Below are positions 18,574 through 28,647 of a DNA stretch of 64,000 nt, piece by piece. The notes beneath the pieces were generated by a model, which was not told the origin of the DNA, did no database searches, and was given only the letters and a program-made list of their open reading frames with translations. Each line of letters starts with the position of its first letter. The first letter of the stretch is position 1. This stretch comes from Pseudomonadota bacterium (GTDB taxonomy: Bacteria > Desulfobacterota > Desulfarculia > Desulfarculales > Desulfarculaceae), in contig JAHJPG010000048.1 of the NCBI GenBank assembly GCA_018819925.1, positions 1 to 64,000 of the forward strand, given 5' to 3'. The position numbers and the translations under genes are program-made.

Positions 18574-20444
18574 CTATGCCTCCGGCGCTTGCTCCGGGGC
18601 GGCCTGGGCCTCGAGCGGCGGCGGGGGTGCGGGCAGATCGCCGGCGGCCTCGGCCTTGACCAGCTCGTCGAACTCCTTGCCCTCGATGATCTCTGCGGTG
18701 AGCAGGCGTTGGGCCACGTTCTCCAATAGCTCACGGTGCTTGCCAAGCAGGTTCTCCACCCTCTGCTCGTGATCCTCCATGAAGCGCCTTAGCTCTTCGT
18801 CCAATGCGGCGGCGGTGGCCTCGGAGTATTCCGCCTGAGGCGGGGCGAAAGTGGAGTCCTGGGGGATGAACACCGGCTGGTTGCGGCGGCTGTAGGTCAC
18901 CGGGCCCAGGGTGGTGCCCATGCCGTATTGGGTGATCATGGCCCGCACCAAATCGGTGGCCCGTTGCAGGTCGTTGGCCGCGCCGGTGGAGCCCTCGCCG
19001 AAGACAAGTTGCTCCGCCACCCGGCCCCCCAGCATCACCTGCACCTTGCCTTCCAGCTCGCTGGTGCTCATCAGGTAGCGGTCCTCGGTGGGGCGTTGTT
19101 CGGTGTAGCCCAGGGCGGCAATGCCCCGGGGAATGATGGAAATCTTATGCACCTTGTCGGCATTGGGGGTGAAGGCGGCCACCAGGGCGTGGCCGGTCTC
19201 ATGATAGGCCACCCTCTTTTTCTCCTCGGCGTTGATCACTCGGTTCTTTTTCTCCAGGCCGCCCACGATGCGGTCCACCGCCTCGTCCAGATCGGCCATG
19301 GTCACATCGTCGCGGTTGGCCCGGGCGGCCAGGAGGGCCCCCTCGTTGAGGATGTTCTCCAAATCGGCCCCCGAGAGCCCCGGGGTGCGCTGGGCCAGGG
19401 CCCTGAGGTTCACGTCCTTGGACAACACGATGCGTTTGGCATGCACCTCCAGAATCGCCAGGCGGCCGTTGAGGTCGGGTTTGTCCACCAGCACCTGGCG
19501 GTCGAAACGCCCGGCCCTGAGCAGGGCCGCGTCCAGAATCTCCGGGCGGTTGGTGGCGGCCATGATGATGACCCCCACTCGGGGATCGAAACCGTCCATC
19601 TCCACCAAAAGTTGCTGCAAGGTCTGCTCGCGCTCGTCGTGGCCGCCCATCATGCCCATTCCCCGGGCCTTGCCCAAGGCGTCCAACTCATCGATGAACA
19701 CGATACAGGGGGCCTTTTCCCTGGCCTGCTTGAACAGGTCGCGCACCCGGGCCGCGCCCATGCCCACGAACAGCTCCACGAACTCCGAACCGCTGATGGA
19801 GAAAAAGGGCACTCCGGCCTCGCCAGCCACCGCCCGGGACAGCAAGGTCTTGCCGGTGCCCGGAGGTCCCACCAAAAGCACGCCCTTGGGCATGCGCCCC
19901 CCCAAGCGGCTGAACTTCTCCGGGGTGCGCAAGAATTGGACGATCTCTTCCAGCTCCCCCTTGGCCTCATCCACCCCGGCCACGTCTACAAAGCGGGTGG
20001 GGATGTCCTCTTCGGCAAAGATCTTGGCCTTGTTGCCGGCGAAGTTCATGACCCCCTGGCCCGGGCCCATGCGCTTCATCATGAAGTACCACACCCCCAG
20101 GAACAGGAGGATGGGCACCATCCAGGAAAACAGGCTGCGCAAAAAGGTGGATTCGATCTCGCCGCGAAACTCGACCTCGTGCCCCTGTAGCTCCTTGGCC
20201 AGATCAGGCGAAACCCGCACCGTAGTAAAGTTTATTTCGCTGCCTTGTCGTCGATCATCTTGCCGGTGATGCGGTCCTTGCCGATGGCGATCTCTTTCAC
20301 TTTGTCGGCACGCACCTGATCCAGAAATTTGCTGTAGGGAACCTGCTTGGGGCCGATCTGGCTGGAGATCAGGTTGTTCAGGATCAGCACGAACCAGATG
20401 CCCAGCAGCACGTACCAGATCGAAAATTTGTGGTGTTTTTCCAA
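18574..20444 (-). pseudogene. ftsH: ATP-dependent zinc metalloprotease FtsH, frameshifted near 20232-20245
   Basis: Main frame carries Walker [23 protein letters not shown] region and HETGHALVAAF zinc motif. The FtsH N-terminus ([70 protein letters not shown]) is in another frame (20232..20444) and joins the main frame ([17 protein letters not shown]) only with one added base. Could be an assembly error. Confidence 0.85.
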
Positions 20445-20578
20445 CCGAAACCGTCCCTTTCCCCGGCTGAGGCTTTCGCCACCGGGCCGCCACCCGCAGC
20501 CCCGCCGGGGTCACAGTGAACAACTATTTGTTATCAGGTTACTATCAGGATGAATCTTGGTCAATAGCCGCGCCGATC

Positions 20579-21772
20579 TCAGGCACGGCGGCCCCACGCC
20601 CCGAAGATCGGGTCCGAGTCGAGGTATTCGAGGTAGTGGCGGTCGTCGGCCGGCCGGGGCCAACCCCGCTGGCTCAAAGTGCCCAACTCATCCATGGACC
20701 CGCTTTCGATAAAGTATTCCAGCACCAGGCCCAGCCGCTCGAAGTCGTGCAGTTCCTTCCACAAGCGCACCGCCTTGGGCGGAAAAAAACGGTTGGAAAA
20801 GGTCATGGCCATAACCCCGCCGGGCCGCAGCACCCGAGCCGCTTCCCCAAACACCTCCTGGGGCTGAGTGAGGTATTCCACGCTCACCGTGCAGATCACC
20901 GCGTCGAAGGACTCATCTTCAAAGGGCAGCCGGGGGTCCTGGTTGAGGTCATGCACCTCCGCGCGGCCCACCCGGGGGTTGGCCTCCATCTCTTCCCGGT
21001 TCAGCCCCAAGCCAACCACCTCGGCCAGTTCCAGTCCTGGCGGCAGGTGGCTCTGATAGCTGCTCATCAGGTCCAAGACCCGCGAACCGGGGGAGATCAG
21101 CCGGCCGTAGAGCTGGGCCACGTTGGCGCTGGCCTGGGAGTCCAGATGCCCAACCAAGCGGGGTTTCTCATAAAAAACCGCGTCCGGGTCTTCGTCCTCC
21201 CGCAGCAGGGCGTCGCCGCCCAAAAAGTCGGTGGCCTGGCCTCCGGCCCTGGCCTGCATGCCCGGTCCGGCGCAGAGCCGGGCCATCCAGTCCACCCCTT
21301 GCCCCGTAATCTTTTCCGGCGGCAACTCGGCCTGCTCCACGGTTACTTTCAGCTTGAGCGGATAGCCGGCCAGGGGGTGGTTGAGGTCGGCCATCAGGCC
21401 GTGGCGCTCGGCGGCCAAACAGCGGAACGGCTCGTTGCTGCCGGGCGAAACCCCAGGAACCCCCGAGAGCAGGCGGCGGGGATAGAAGCGCCCCAGGCGG
21501 GGAAAAAAGGAGCCGCCCGCGAACTGCTCCAAGGGCACCTGGCGCACCAGATCCGGGGAGCGGCCGGGCACCGACTCGGCCGGGGTCAGTTCCAACTCCA
21601 CGCTCCGGCCGTCTTCCTGGCCCTTCAAGGCATCCAACAGCCGAGGCGGCAGCATGTCGCCCCAAAGATCCGCCGGAGCGTACATCAGTTCCCGGTGGCC
21701 GGCGTCCGGGCCGTCCCAGGACATCTCCAGAATCAGGCCGGCCGCGCCCCTGGGGTCCACCACGCCGCTCAT
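20579..21772 (-). CDS. SlyD-like FKBP PPIase domain fused to a class I SAM methyltransferase
   Basis: N-terminal LPPRLLDALKGQEDGRSVELELTPAES...FAGGSF...GLMADLNHPLAGYPLKLKVTVEQ (FKBP/SlyD signature); C-terminal VLDLMSSYQSHLP...LPFEDESFDAVICTVSVEYLTQPQEVFGEAARVLRPGGVM (methyltransferase). Confidence 0.8.
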   Translation of the reverse strand: MSGVVDPRGAAGLILEMSWDGPDAGHRELMYAPADLWGDMLPPRLLDALKGQEDGRSVELELTPAESVPGRSPDLVRQVPLEQFAGGSFFPRLGRFYPRRLLSGVPGVSPGSNEPFRCLAAERHGLMADLNHPLAGYPLKLKVTVEQAELPPEKITGQGVDWMARLCAGPGMQARAGGQATDFLGGDALLREDEDPDAVFYEKPRLVGHLDSQASANVAQLYGRLISPGSRVLDLMSSYQSHLPPGLELAEVVGLGLNREEMEANPRVGRAEVHDLNQDPRLPFEDESFDAVICTVSVEYLTQPQEVFGEAARVLRPGGVMAMTFSNRFFPPKAVRLWKELHDFERLGLVLEYFIESGSMDELGTLSQRGWPRPADDRHYLEYLDSDPIFGAWGRRA

Positions 21773-22359
21773 TGGGGCCTCGCCAGTTCCAGGTGCAAAA
21801 ACAGGTTCACCCGATTGCCCACCAGGCCCTTTTGGTAATAGCCTCCGTCGCCCACGTGGTAGTCCAGGCGCTCCAGGGAAAAGCCGCCCTGGAAGCCCAT
21901 TAGCACCTGGGCTTTGTTCCTGGGGTTGGGCTTGGTTCCCAAATGGGTGAAAACGATCTCCACCGGCCGGGTGACGTCCTTCATGGTCAGGCGTCCCCGG
22001 ACCACGTATTCATTGTCGCCCCGCTTGGTGAAGCCCTCACTCGCGAAACGAATCACCGGATAGCGGGTGGCGTCAAAAAAGTCGGCGCTCTTCAGGTGCC
22101 GGTCCCGGGCATCCACCCCGGTGTCGATGCTGTCGACCTGGATGTTCAGTTCCACCCTGCTGTTGGACAAATCCTCGGGGCTGAAGAAAATCTTGCCGTC
22201 GAACTTTTTGAATTGGCCCATCACCGGGGCGAAGACGTGCTTGACGGTGAAGACGATCTGACAGTGGGGCGGGTCAAAGCTCCACTGGGGCGCGGCCAGG
22301 GCAGGGGGGGCCAGGCCCATAATCAAGGCCAGGGCCAGGATAAGGCGCGGGACTTTCAT
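21769..22359 (-). CDS. YceI-family periplasmic protein
   Basis: Signal peptide then WSFDPPHCQIVFTVKHVFAPVMGQFKKFDGKIFF...VDSIDTGVDARDRHLKSADFFDATRYPVIRF. Confidence 0.92.
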   Translation of the reverse strand: MKVPRLILALALIMGLAPPALAAPQWSFDPPHCQIVFTVKHVFAPVMGQFKKFDGKIFFSPEDLSNSRVELNIQVDSIDTGVDARDRHLKSADFFDATRYPVIRFASEGFTKRGDNEYVVRGRLTMKDVTRPVEIVFTHLGTKPNPRNKAQVLMGFQGGFSLERLDYHVGDGGYYQKGLVGNRVNLFLHLELARPQ

Positions 22360-22436
22360 GCCGCCTCCCAACGTGTGAGTTATTTTCATGCCTTAAATTA
22401 TGAGGCCTGCGGCCGGCCGAAACCAGGGTTCAAGAC

Positions 22437-23774
22437 TCAACCGGCCACGGCCCGCACCATGAAGAAGCAGTCTCGGTCGGCCCGGCCCACATAGCCGCCG
22501 GCCAGGCTCACATACCAGGCGGCCAGGGGGGTGGCCCAGTCGGCGGACCACAGGCGCTGGGCCAAGGGGTCCAGCAAAGGCGGCCCGCAAAACCCCTCCG
22601 GCCCCTGGGGAGGCCCCAGCAGGGAGATAAGCTCCTGGGCGGTGGGCAAACGCCAATCACCCCGGCCCCCCAGGCGGCGCAGACTCAGGGCCCGCACATA
22701 GGCCGGGGCCTGCTCCCAGGTCAGGGGTTGGGGCGAGCACCCTCGCTGCCACAGCAGGCCGGTGGCCAAATCGCGCGCCACGCCGGGCTCATACTCTTGC
22801 AAGCGCCGCCGGGGCCATCGCTCGGGCCGCATGAGCAAATCCAAACCAAGGGCCTGGCGGGCCTGGGACAAACGGATGCGCACCGGCTCGCTGCGGGGCA
22901 TCACGACAGACTCCGAAGCGGCCTGAGCCTCGGCGCGGGTTGGCCACCCGGCGCACACCGCCTCGCGCCGCCGCTCCCAATCCCGGGCCAAGCCATCCAG
23001 GGCCCGGGCCATGTCCTGGGCCAAGGCGAAGCGCCGCTCCGGGTCGGGGTCCGTGGCCCGGGCCAGGAAGGCGTCCCAGGCCTGGTCCGCCTGGGGAGCC
23101 AGGGCCGAGGCGGGCGGGCCCTCCTCCCGGGGCAATTGGCCGGTGAGCAGGCGGAACAGGCTCACCCCCAAGGCGTAGAGGTCGGCCCGCTGGTCCGCCT
23201 TGAGGGGGTCGGCCTCCTGCTCCGGGGCGGCGTAGGCTGGAGAGCCCAGCACAAGATTGGCCGGGCCGCTGAAGCTTTCACCCCGGCGGCGGCTCAGGCC
23301 CAGATCGCCCAGGCGCACCCAGCCCTCGTCGCCCAGCAGGAGGTTGGCCGGCTTGAGGTCCCGGTGCACCACCCCGGCTTGGTGCAGGGCGGCCAGACCG
23401 GCCAGGGTCTGCTGGCCATAGGCGATGACCTGCTCCAGGCCCAGGGGACGGCTGGGGTCTTCCAAGCGGGGCCCCTCGCCGGCAAGCTCGGCCAGGCCGA
23501 GGCAGAAATGCTCCATGACGTAGTAGGTGGGGGCCTTTGGATGCACGGCCAGCACCCGCACCAGGTTGGGATGCTTGAGCCGGGCCAGGGTCTGGGCCTC
23601 GCCCAGGAAGCGGGCGAGCAGTTCATCGCGCCCCAGCAGGGCCTCCAATTCGGGGCGGGGCCGGAAAAGCTTCATGGCCCGCACCGGGCCGCCGTCCATG
23701 CGCACCTTGTACACCCGGGATATGCCCCCCCGGCCCAGCAGGCCCAGCACCTGGTATCCGTCTATGAGCTTCAT
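22437..23774 (-). CDS. Serine/threonine protein kinase with C-terminal DUF1566/Lcl-like domain
   Basis: LLGRGGISRVYKV, VVHRDLKPANLLLGDEGWVRLGDLGLSRR, GSPAYAAPEQ; C-terminal DLATGLLWQRGCSPQPLTWEQA...WRLPTAQELISLL. Confidence 0.9.
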   Translation of the reverse strand: MKLIDGYQVLGLLGRGGISRVYKVRMDGGPVRAMKLFRPRPELEALLGRDELLARFLGEAQTLARLKHPNLVRVLAVHPKAPTYYVMEHFCLGLAELAGEGPRLEDPSRPLGLEQVIAYGQQTLAGLAALHQAGVVHRDLKPANLLLGDEGWVRLGDLGLSRRRGESFSGPANLVLGSPAYAAPEQEADPLKADQRADLYALGVSLFRLLTGQLPREEGPPASALAPQADQAWDAFLARATDPDPERRFALAQDMARALDGLARDWERRREAVCAGWPTRAEAQAASESVVMPRSEPVRIRLSQARQALGLDLLMRPERWPRRRLQEYEPGVARDLATGLLWQRGCSPQPLTWEQAPAYVRALSLRRLGGRGDWRLPTAQELISLLGPPQGPEGFCGPPLLDPLAQRLWSADWATPLAAWYVSLAGGYVGRADRDCFFMVRAVAG

Positions 23775-23782
23775 GGCAGGCC

Positions 23783-24511
23783 CTATAGCAAACGGGTGGC
23801 GTTGAACTCGGGCAGGCCCAGGCGGCGAATCTTGTCCACCGTGGTCTGCACTTCATAGGGCACGCAGCGCACCTCCAGGGTGCCGGCCTGTTGATCCACG
23901 ATGACGTACTTGGCCCGGTTGTCGCCGTCCCGGGGCTGGCCCACCGCGCCCACGTTCACCAGGTAGCGGTCGCCCGCCTTGAGTTGGCGCGCCCCCTCGC
24001 CCAGTTTGAGGCGCTCCAGGCCGCCCAGGGCGGGCATGTGGGCCAGGGCCAGCTCGTGGGTGTGGCCCACCAGGCACAGGGGCTCGTCGATGAGGTCCAT
24101 GCGCCTGAGAATCTCTTGCCGGTCCAGCTGGAAGTAATAGGTGCGGGGCGAATCCGGCGGCGCGCCGTGCACCAGGCGGCAGTCGTCCAGCACCAGAAAG
24201 GTGGGCAGAGCGGCCAGCCACTCCAGGGAGGCTGGACTGAGCAGGTCCATGCTCTGCTCCAGGGAGCGCCGGGCGGTGGGGTTGAACCAGGCCAACTCTC
24301 CCCGCTTGCTCAGACCCAACTCGTGATTGCCCACGACGCTGGCCAGGCCCAACTCCCGGGTGAGTTCCACGCAGGCCTCGGGGTCGGGCCCATAGCCCAC
24401 GATGTCGCCCAGAAGAGCGATCCGGTCCGCCCCGGCCGTCTCCACATCGGCCAAAACCGCCGTGTAGGCCTCCAGGTTTCCGTGAATGTCGCTCAAGACC
24501 GCCAAGCGCAT
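23783..24511 (-). CDS. Metallophosphoesterase
   Basis: LSDIHGNLEAYTAVLAD, LLGDIVGYGPDPEAC, VVGNHE, VGHTHEL motifs. Confidence 0.93.
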   Translation of the reverse strand: MRLAVLSDIHGNLEAYTAVLADVETAGADRIALLGDIVGYGPDPEACVELTRELGLASVVGNHELGLSKRGELAWFNPTARRSLEQSMDLLSPASLEWLAALPTFLVLDDCRLVHGAPPDSPRTYYFQLDRQEILRRMDLIDEPLCLVGHTHELALAHMPALGGLERLKLGEGARQLKAGDRYLVNVGAVGQPRDGDNRAKYVIVDQQAGTLEVRCVPYEVQTTVDKIRRLGLPEFNATRLL

Positions 24512-24521
24512 AATTATAAAT

Positions 24522-25385
24522 TTAACACAGCCCGGCGTCCGGCGGGGTCAGATCGACATACGGGGCCTCCAGCGCGCCCAAAACCCGGGCCCTGGGCCCT
24601 TGCGGCGACCAGAGACGGGGATCGCTGGCCTGGAACACGGCCAGGGTGGGGGCGCCCAGGGACGCGGCCAAGTGGGTCACCCCGCTGTCCGCCCCCAGGA
24701 AGAGGGAAGCGCCCATGATACGCCGGGCCAGATCGGCGATGGGCGGGTCGGCCAGGATCTGGTGGGGGACGCCCCCAAGGGCCTGGGCCAGTTGGTCACG
24801 ATAGGCCGGCTCCTCGGCGGGGCCCAGCACCAGGGTGAGCGAGCCTCGCCCTTGGTGCAGGCGGCGGGCCAGTACGGCGCAAAGTTCCGGGGCCAGGCGC
24901 TTGGCCTTGCCCCCGCTACCCGGGGCCAGCATTGCCCCGCTGGAGCGCACCGGAGCCTCCAGGCGGGGCGGCAGGGGGCGGCCCGGGCCACCCAGGCCCA
25001 GCCGCTCCAATTGCTCCACCTGCCAGGCGGCCACTTGCGGGTAGCGCCCCCGGGGCGGGCGGGTGGCCACGGTTTCCACCTGGGGCACGGCGGAGGCCAG
25101 ATTGGCCAAAAGGACGGCATCGGGCGCGGCGGCGAAGACCAGCGCCCGGTCAAAACCGCCCAGCCAACTTTGCAAAGAGGGTTCCATCTCTGAGGCGAAC
25201 AGTGAGGCGAAACGGGCCGCTTCGCGCTCATGCACCCGTTCGGGAAGCAGGATAAGCCGTCCCCACTCACCCCTGCCCCAAAGATGCAGGGGCCCCAGGG
25301 CCGCCAAGCGGCCCAGGGCGGGCCAGGAGAGCACGAAGTCGCCCAAGGCCCCCAGGTGCAGAGCCAGGGTGGAGCCCATCGCCAC
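24522..25385 (-). CDS. Glycosyltransferase family 9 (heptosyltransferase-like)
   Basis: LGALGDFVLSWPAL; LAPGSGGKAKR; MGASLFLGADSGVTHLAASLGAPTLAVFQASDPRLWSPQG. Confidence 0.88.
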   Translation of the reverse strand: MAMGSTLALHLGALGDFVLSWPALGRLAALGPLHLWGRGEWGRLILLPERVHEREAARFASLFASEMEPSLQSWLGGFDRALVFAAAPDAVLLANLASAVPQVETVATRPPRGRYPQVAAWQVEQLERLGLGGPGRPLPPRLEAPVRSSGAMLAPGSGGKAKRLAPELCAVLARRLHQGRGSLTLVLGPAEEPAYRDQLAQALGGVPHQILADPPIADLARRIMGASLFLGADSGVTHLAASLGAPTLAVFQASDPRLWSPQGPRARVLGALEAPYVDLTPPDAGLC

Positions 25386-27380
25386 TTAGCAGACGGGACC
25401 CGCCGGCGGGGCCTTCAAGGCGCCCTCCCCGGCCAGGCGATGAATCTCCAAGGCGGCCCGAACTCCTTCGCTGGTGGCCTGGCCCATGCCCGCCGGGCTC
25501 AGGGCGTCGCCCACCAAAAAGATGGCGCTGACCTTGGGCTCCAGGGCCAGGAATATTTTCTCGTTGGGTTTGGCCCCCATGGCCGAGACAAAGGTGTCCA
25601 CCGGCTCCACATAGGTGAGTTGGCGGCTGCCGTCGGGCCGGGCGTGCAGAAAGCACACCTTGTCCTTGAACAGGCGGCGCACCTTGGCCCGAATGTAGCG
25701 GCGCACCTTGTACCTGCCCAGCTCGCGGCGCAGGTGATAGCGCCGGGCCGGCCCCAGGTCGTTGCCGATGCCCAGGCCCAACTCGATGATGCACACGTCA
25801 TGGCCGCGCTCGGCCAGGTAGTGGGCCACCTCGCTGCCCAGGTTGCCTCCGCCCAGCACCGCCACCTTCTGGCCCACCGGCACCTCGCCGGCCAGCACCT
25901 GGCGGGCGTTGACCAGGGCCGCTTCGTCCGCGCCGGGCAGGTCGGGCAATATGGGTTCGCTGCCCGCCGCCACGATGACCGCGTCCGGCTTGATCTTGCA
26001 AACCTCGCCCACGGTGGCCTTTTTGCCCAGGCGTATATCCACCCCGGGCAGATCGTCCAACGCCTGCCGGTAAAAATCGATCATTCCCATGAACTCGCCC
26101 TTGCCCGGAGGCAAGGAAGCCAAACGCACCTGGCCTCCCAACTCGCCGCTGGATTCGAACAACACCACCCGGTGGCCCAACCGCCCCAGGGTGCAGGCCG
26201 CTTCCATGCCGGCCAGGCCACCGCCCACCACCGCCACGGTGGCCGGATCGCCCGCCGGCTTAAGTTCCTCGGCTTGCTGCTCCAGGCCCACCCAGGGATT
26301 GGACACGCAGCTTATTGGCGCGCCACTGAGCACCTTGTCTATGCAGCCCTGGTTGCAGCCGATGCAGGGGCGGATGCCGGCCCCGTCACCGGCTTCGGCC
26401 CGGGTGAGCCAGGAGGGGTCGGCCAAAAAGGCCCGCCCCACGGCCACTAGGTCCAGGCCTTCGAGGGCGGCCTCGGCTTCGGCCGCGTTGCGGATGCGCC
26501 CCACCCCGGCCACGGGGATGTCCACCGCCTTTTTCACCTGCCGGGCCGCCTTCACATGGGTGCCCGAAGGCATCGGCGTGGGCGGCACCACCATGGAAGG
26601 GGTCTCGTACACCCCGCCGGTGACCGAAATTATGTCCACTCCGGCGGGAACCAGAAGCTTGGCCGTAGCCGCCGCCTCGGACGGGCCCATTCCGCCGGCC
26701 ACGTGGTCGTCGCCGGATAGCCGAAAAGAAATGATCGCCTCTGGGCCGGCCGCCACCCGCACCGCCTGGATCACTTCCACGGCGAAGCGGGCCCGGCGCT
26801 CCAGGTCGCCGCCGTAGGCGTCCTGGCGCTTGTTGGCGTAGGGGGTGAGGAACTCGTGCACCAGGTACTCGTGAGCCCCATGAATTTCCACCCCCACGAA
26901 ACCCGCATTCATGGCCCGCCACGCAGCCCTGGCAAAGGCCTGGACCATGGCCTCGATCTCGATGACGGTCATGGCCCGGGGGGTGGCGTGGGCCGTGGGG
27001 CCACGCAGGGCGCTGGGAGCCAGGGCCTCGCCCACCAGGCGGGGATGGGCGTTGCGCCCGCCGTGGATGAGTTGCAGGATGGGAGCCGTCCCCTGCTCCT
27101 TGATGGCCTTGGCCAGCCTGGTCATGCCTGGGATTAGGGAGTCCTCGTGGGCCATGAAGTTGCGGTCGATGACCTTGCCCGAGGGATGAACGCAGGCCGC
27201 CTCCACCACCAAGAGCCCCGGACGCCCGCCGGCTCGGGCACGATAATAGGCCAGCATGGCGGGGGTCACTTGGCCTTGGCTGTTGGCCAAGTTGCTGCCC
27301 ATGGAAGGCATCATCACCCGGTTGGGCAGCGTGTGGCTGCCAACCTTCACCGAGCTAAACAGTTTCTCAAAGGCGGCCAT
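25386..27380 (-). CDS. NADH:flavin oxidoreductase / 2,4-dienoyl-CoA reductase-like FMN-FeS-FAD enzyme
   Basis: OYE-type TIM barrel (VEIHGAHEYLVHEFLTPYANKRQDAYGGDLERRARFAVE), FeS cysteines CIGCNQGCIDKVL, NAD(P) domain VAVVGGGLAGMEAACTLGRLGHRVVLFES. Confidence 0.92.
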   Translation of the reverse strand: MAAFEKLFSSVKVGSHTLPNRVMMPSMGSNLANSQGQVTPAMLAYYRARAGGRPGLLVVEAACVHPSGKVIDRNFMAHEDSLIPGMTRLAKAIKEQGTAPILQLIHGGRNAHPRLVGEALAPSALRGPTAHATPRAMTVIEIEAMVQAFARAAWRAMNAGFVGVEIHGAHEYLVHEFLTPYANKRQDAYGGDLERRARFAVEVIQAVRVAAGPEAIISFRLSGDDHVAGGMGPSEAAATAKLLVPAGVDIISVTGGVYETPSMVVPPTPMPSGTHVKAARQVKKAVDIPVAGVGRIRNAAEAEAALEGLDLVAVGRAFLADPSWLTRAEAGDGAGIRPCIGCNQGCIDKVLSGAPISCVSNPWVGLEQQAEELKPAGDPATVAVVGGGLAGMEAACTLGRLGHRVVLFESSGELGGQVRLASLPPGKGEFMGMIDFYRQALDDLPGVDIRLGKKATVGEVCKIKPDAVIVAAGSEPILPDLPGADEAALVNARQVLAGEVPVGQKVAVLGGGNLGSEVAHYLAERGHDVCIIELGLGIGNDLGPARRYHLRRELGRYKVRRYIRAKVRRLFKDKVCFLHARPDGSRQLTYVEPVDTFVSAMGAKPNEKIFLALEPKVSAIFLVGDALSPAGMGQATSEGVRAALEIHRLAGEGALKAPPAGPVC

Positions 27381-27473
27381 GTCGTCTCCTGTCCTGCTCG
27401 CACGCAACCAGAATAAAGACCAACGGGCGGCTCAATATCTTAACGCAGGCAGACCGCAATAAAAAAGGGCGTC

Positions 27474-28061
27474 TTATTCTCCGTTGTTGTGATTGTGAAC
27501 CCAGAGGTCGTCGCGCTTTTCAAACCACCAGTCGGTCCAGTCGGTGGTCAGCACCGCCTGGGCCAGTTCCCGGCCGGCCTCGGTGTTCAAGCGCTTGAGG
27601 GCGTAGTGCACCCAGTGCTTGGCGTAGAGGTTGCCCAGGTCCTGCTGCTCTTTCAGCTCGATGATCAAATCGAGCTGATCCGCGTCCCGGGCCAAACGGG
27701 CCTCCGGGGTCTGGCCGTCATGGAATTCCTGGGCCAGCTCCTTGATGCGCGCGGCGGTGGCTGGAGGCAGGTCCCGGGTGGCGTGATCCAGGGCCTTTTC
27801 CTCGTTGGCGGTGCAGTAGCGCTTGTTCATATAGTTCAGATCGCCGGTGCGGGCCTCGGCCAAGTCGTGGTGCAGCAGCAGCAAGGCCACCCTGGTTTCG
27901 TCCACCTCTTCCAACTCCAGGGCCAAGAGATAGCCCAGCAGCGCGGCCCGGAAGCAATGGTCGGCTATGGACTCGCCTCCGCTGCCCAAAAAGGGGTAGC
28001 CGGTGCGGCGCATCTTTTTGAGCATGCCCGCCTCGAACAGCAGCCGCGCCAGGGCCTTCAT
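27474..28061 (-). CDS. HD-domain phosphohydrolase (YfbR/HDDC2-like)
   Basis: GGESIADHCFRAALLGYLL...LLLHHDLAEARTGDLNY...RDADQLDLIIELKEQ. Confidence 0.9.
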   Translation of the reverse strand: MKALARLLFEAGMLKKMRRTGYPFLGSGGESIADHCFRAALLGYLLALELEEVDETRVALLLLHHDLAEARTGDLNYMNKRYCTANEEKALDHATRDLPPATAARIKELAQEFHDGQTPEARLARDADQLDLIIELKEQQDLGNLYAKHWVHYALKRLNTEAGRELAQAVLTTDWTDWWFEKRDDLWVHNHNNGE

Positions 28062-28609
28062 GCGTTCACCTCTGCCGCGCAGGGGCGGCACAGGGTTTTT
28101 CCGTCAACCGTCACCGCGCGGCTGGCCTGGGTGGGCTCGCCGCAGCGGCCGCAGATGATGGACGTCTCTATCACCGCCCGAGGGGGAGGCTCCACCGCCA
28201 CTTCCTCCACCTTGAACAGGCTGTCCAAGGGCGCGTTGAGCAACTCCCGTGCAAAGGCCTCCCGGTCGGTGCCGCCGCCGGGCCGCTGGTGCTTGAGCCG
28301 GTCGCCGATGAAGCTGACCCGCACCGCCCGGTTCTTTCGGCGGTCCATCACCGTAAAGGCCTGCTTGCCGTTGTCTTGCCAAACCAGGTTGCCCTTGCCG
28401 AAGGTGGTGGAGAGCATCTGTTGAAAGGCGTCCACGCTGCAGGAGTTGTTTTCGGCCACGGTTACCAGCTCCTCGTCCTCGGACCTGCCCAGGTCCAGGG
28501 CCTGGGAGGCCGCCTGAACCGCCCGATAACCGATCAATAGGCCGGGGCACAGATGGCCGTGGAAGGCCACCACCGGTTGCAACTGATCGGGCAAAGGTCC
28601 TAAATCCAT
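28058..28609 (-). CDS. FmdE-family protein with C-terminal zinc ribbon
   Basis: VVAFHGHLCPGLLIGYRAVQAA, AENNSCSVDAFQQMLSTTFGKGNL; C-terminal CGRCGEPTQ...CRPC. Confidence 0.9.
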   Translation of the reverse strand: MDLGPLPDQLQPVVAFHGHLCPGLLIGYRAVQAASQALDLGRSEDEELVTVAENNSCSVDAFQQMLSTTFGKGNLVWQDNGKQAFTVMDRRKNRAVRVSFIGDRLKHQRPGGGTDREAFARELLNAPLDSLFKVEEVAVEPPPRAVIETSIICGRCGEPTQASRAVTVDGKTLCRPCAAEVNA

Positions 28610-28647
28610 GGCTTGACGCTCCTTGCTAGCGACCGCCGTCAAGGCGT

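Noticed and set aside
20225-20250. Programmed -1 frameshifting in ftsH
   Set aside because: No X XXY YYZ slippery heptamer or clear downstream stimulatory structure was seen at gacgacaaggcagcgaaataaac; an indel or assembly error is simpler.
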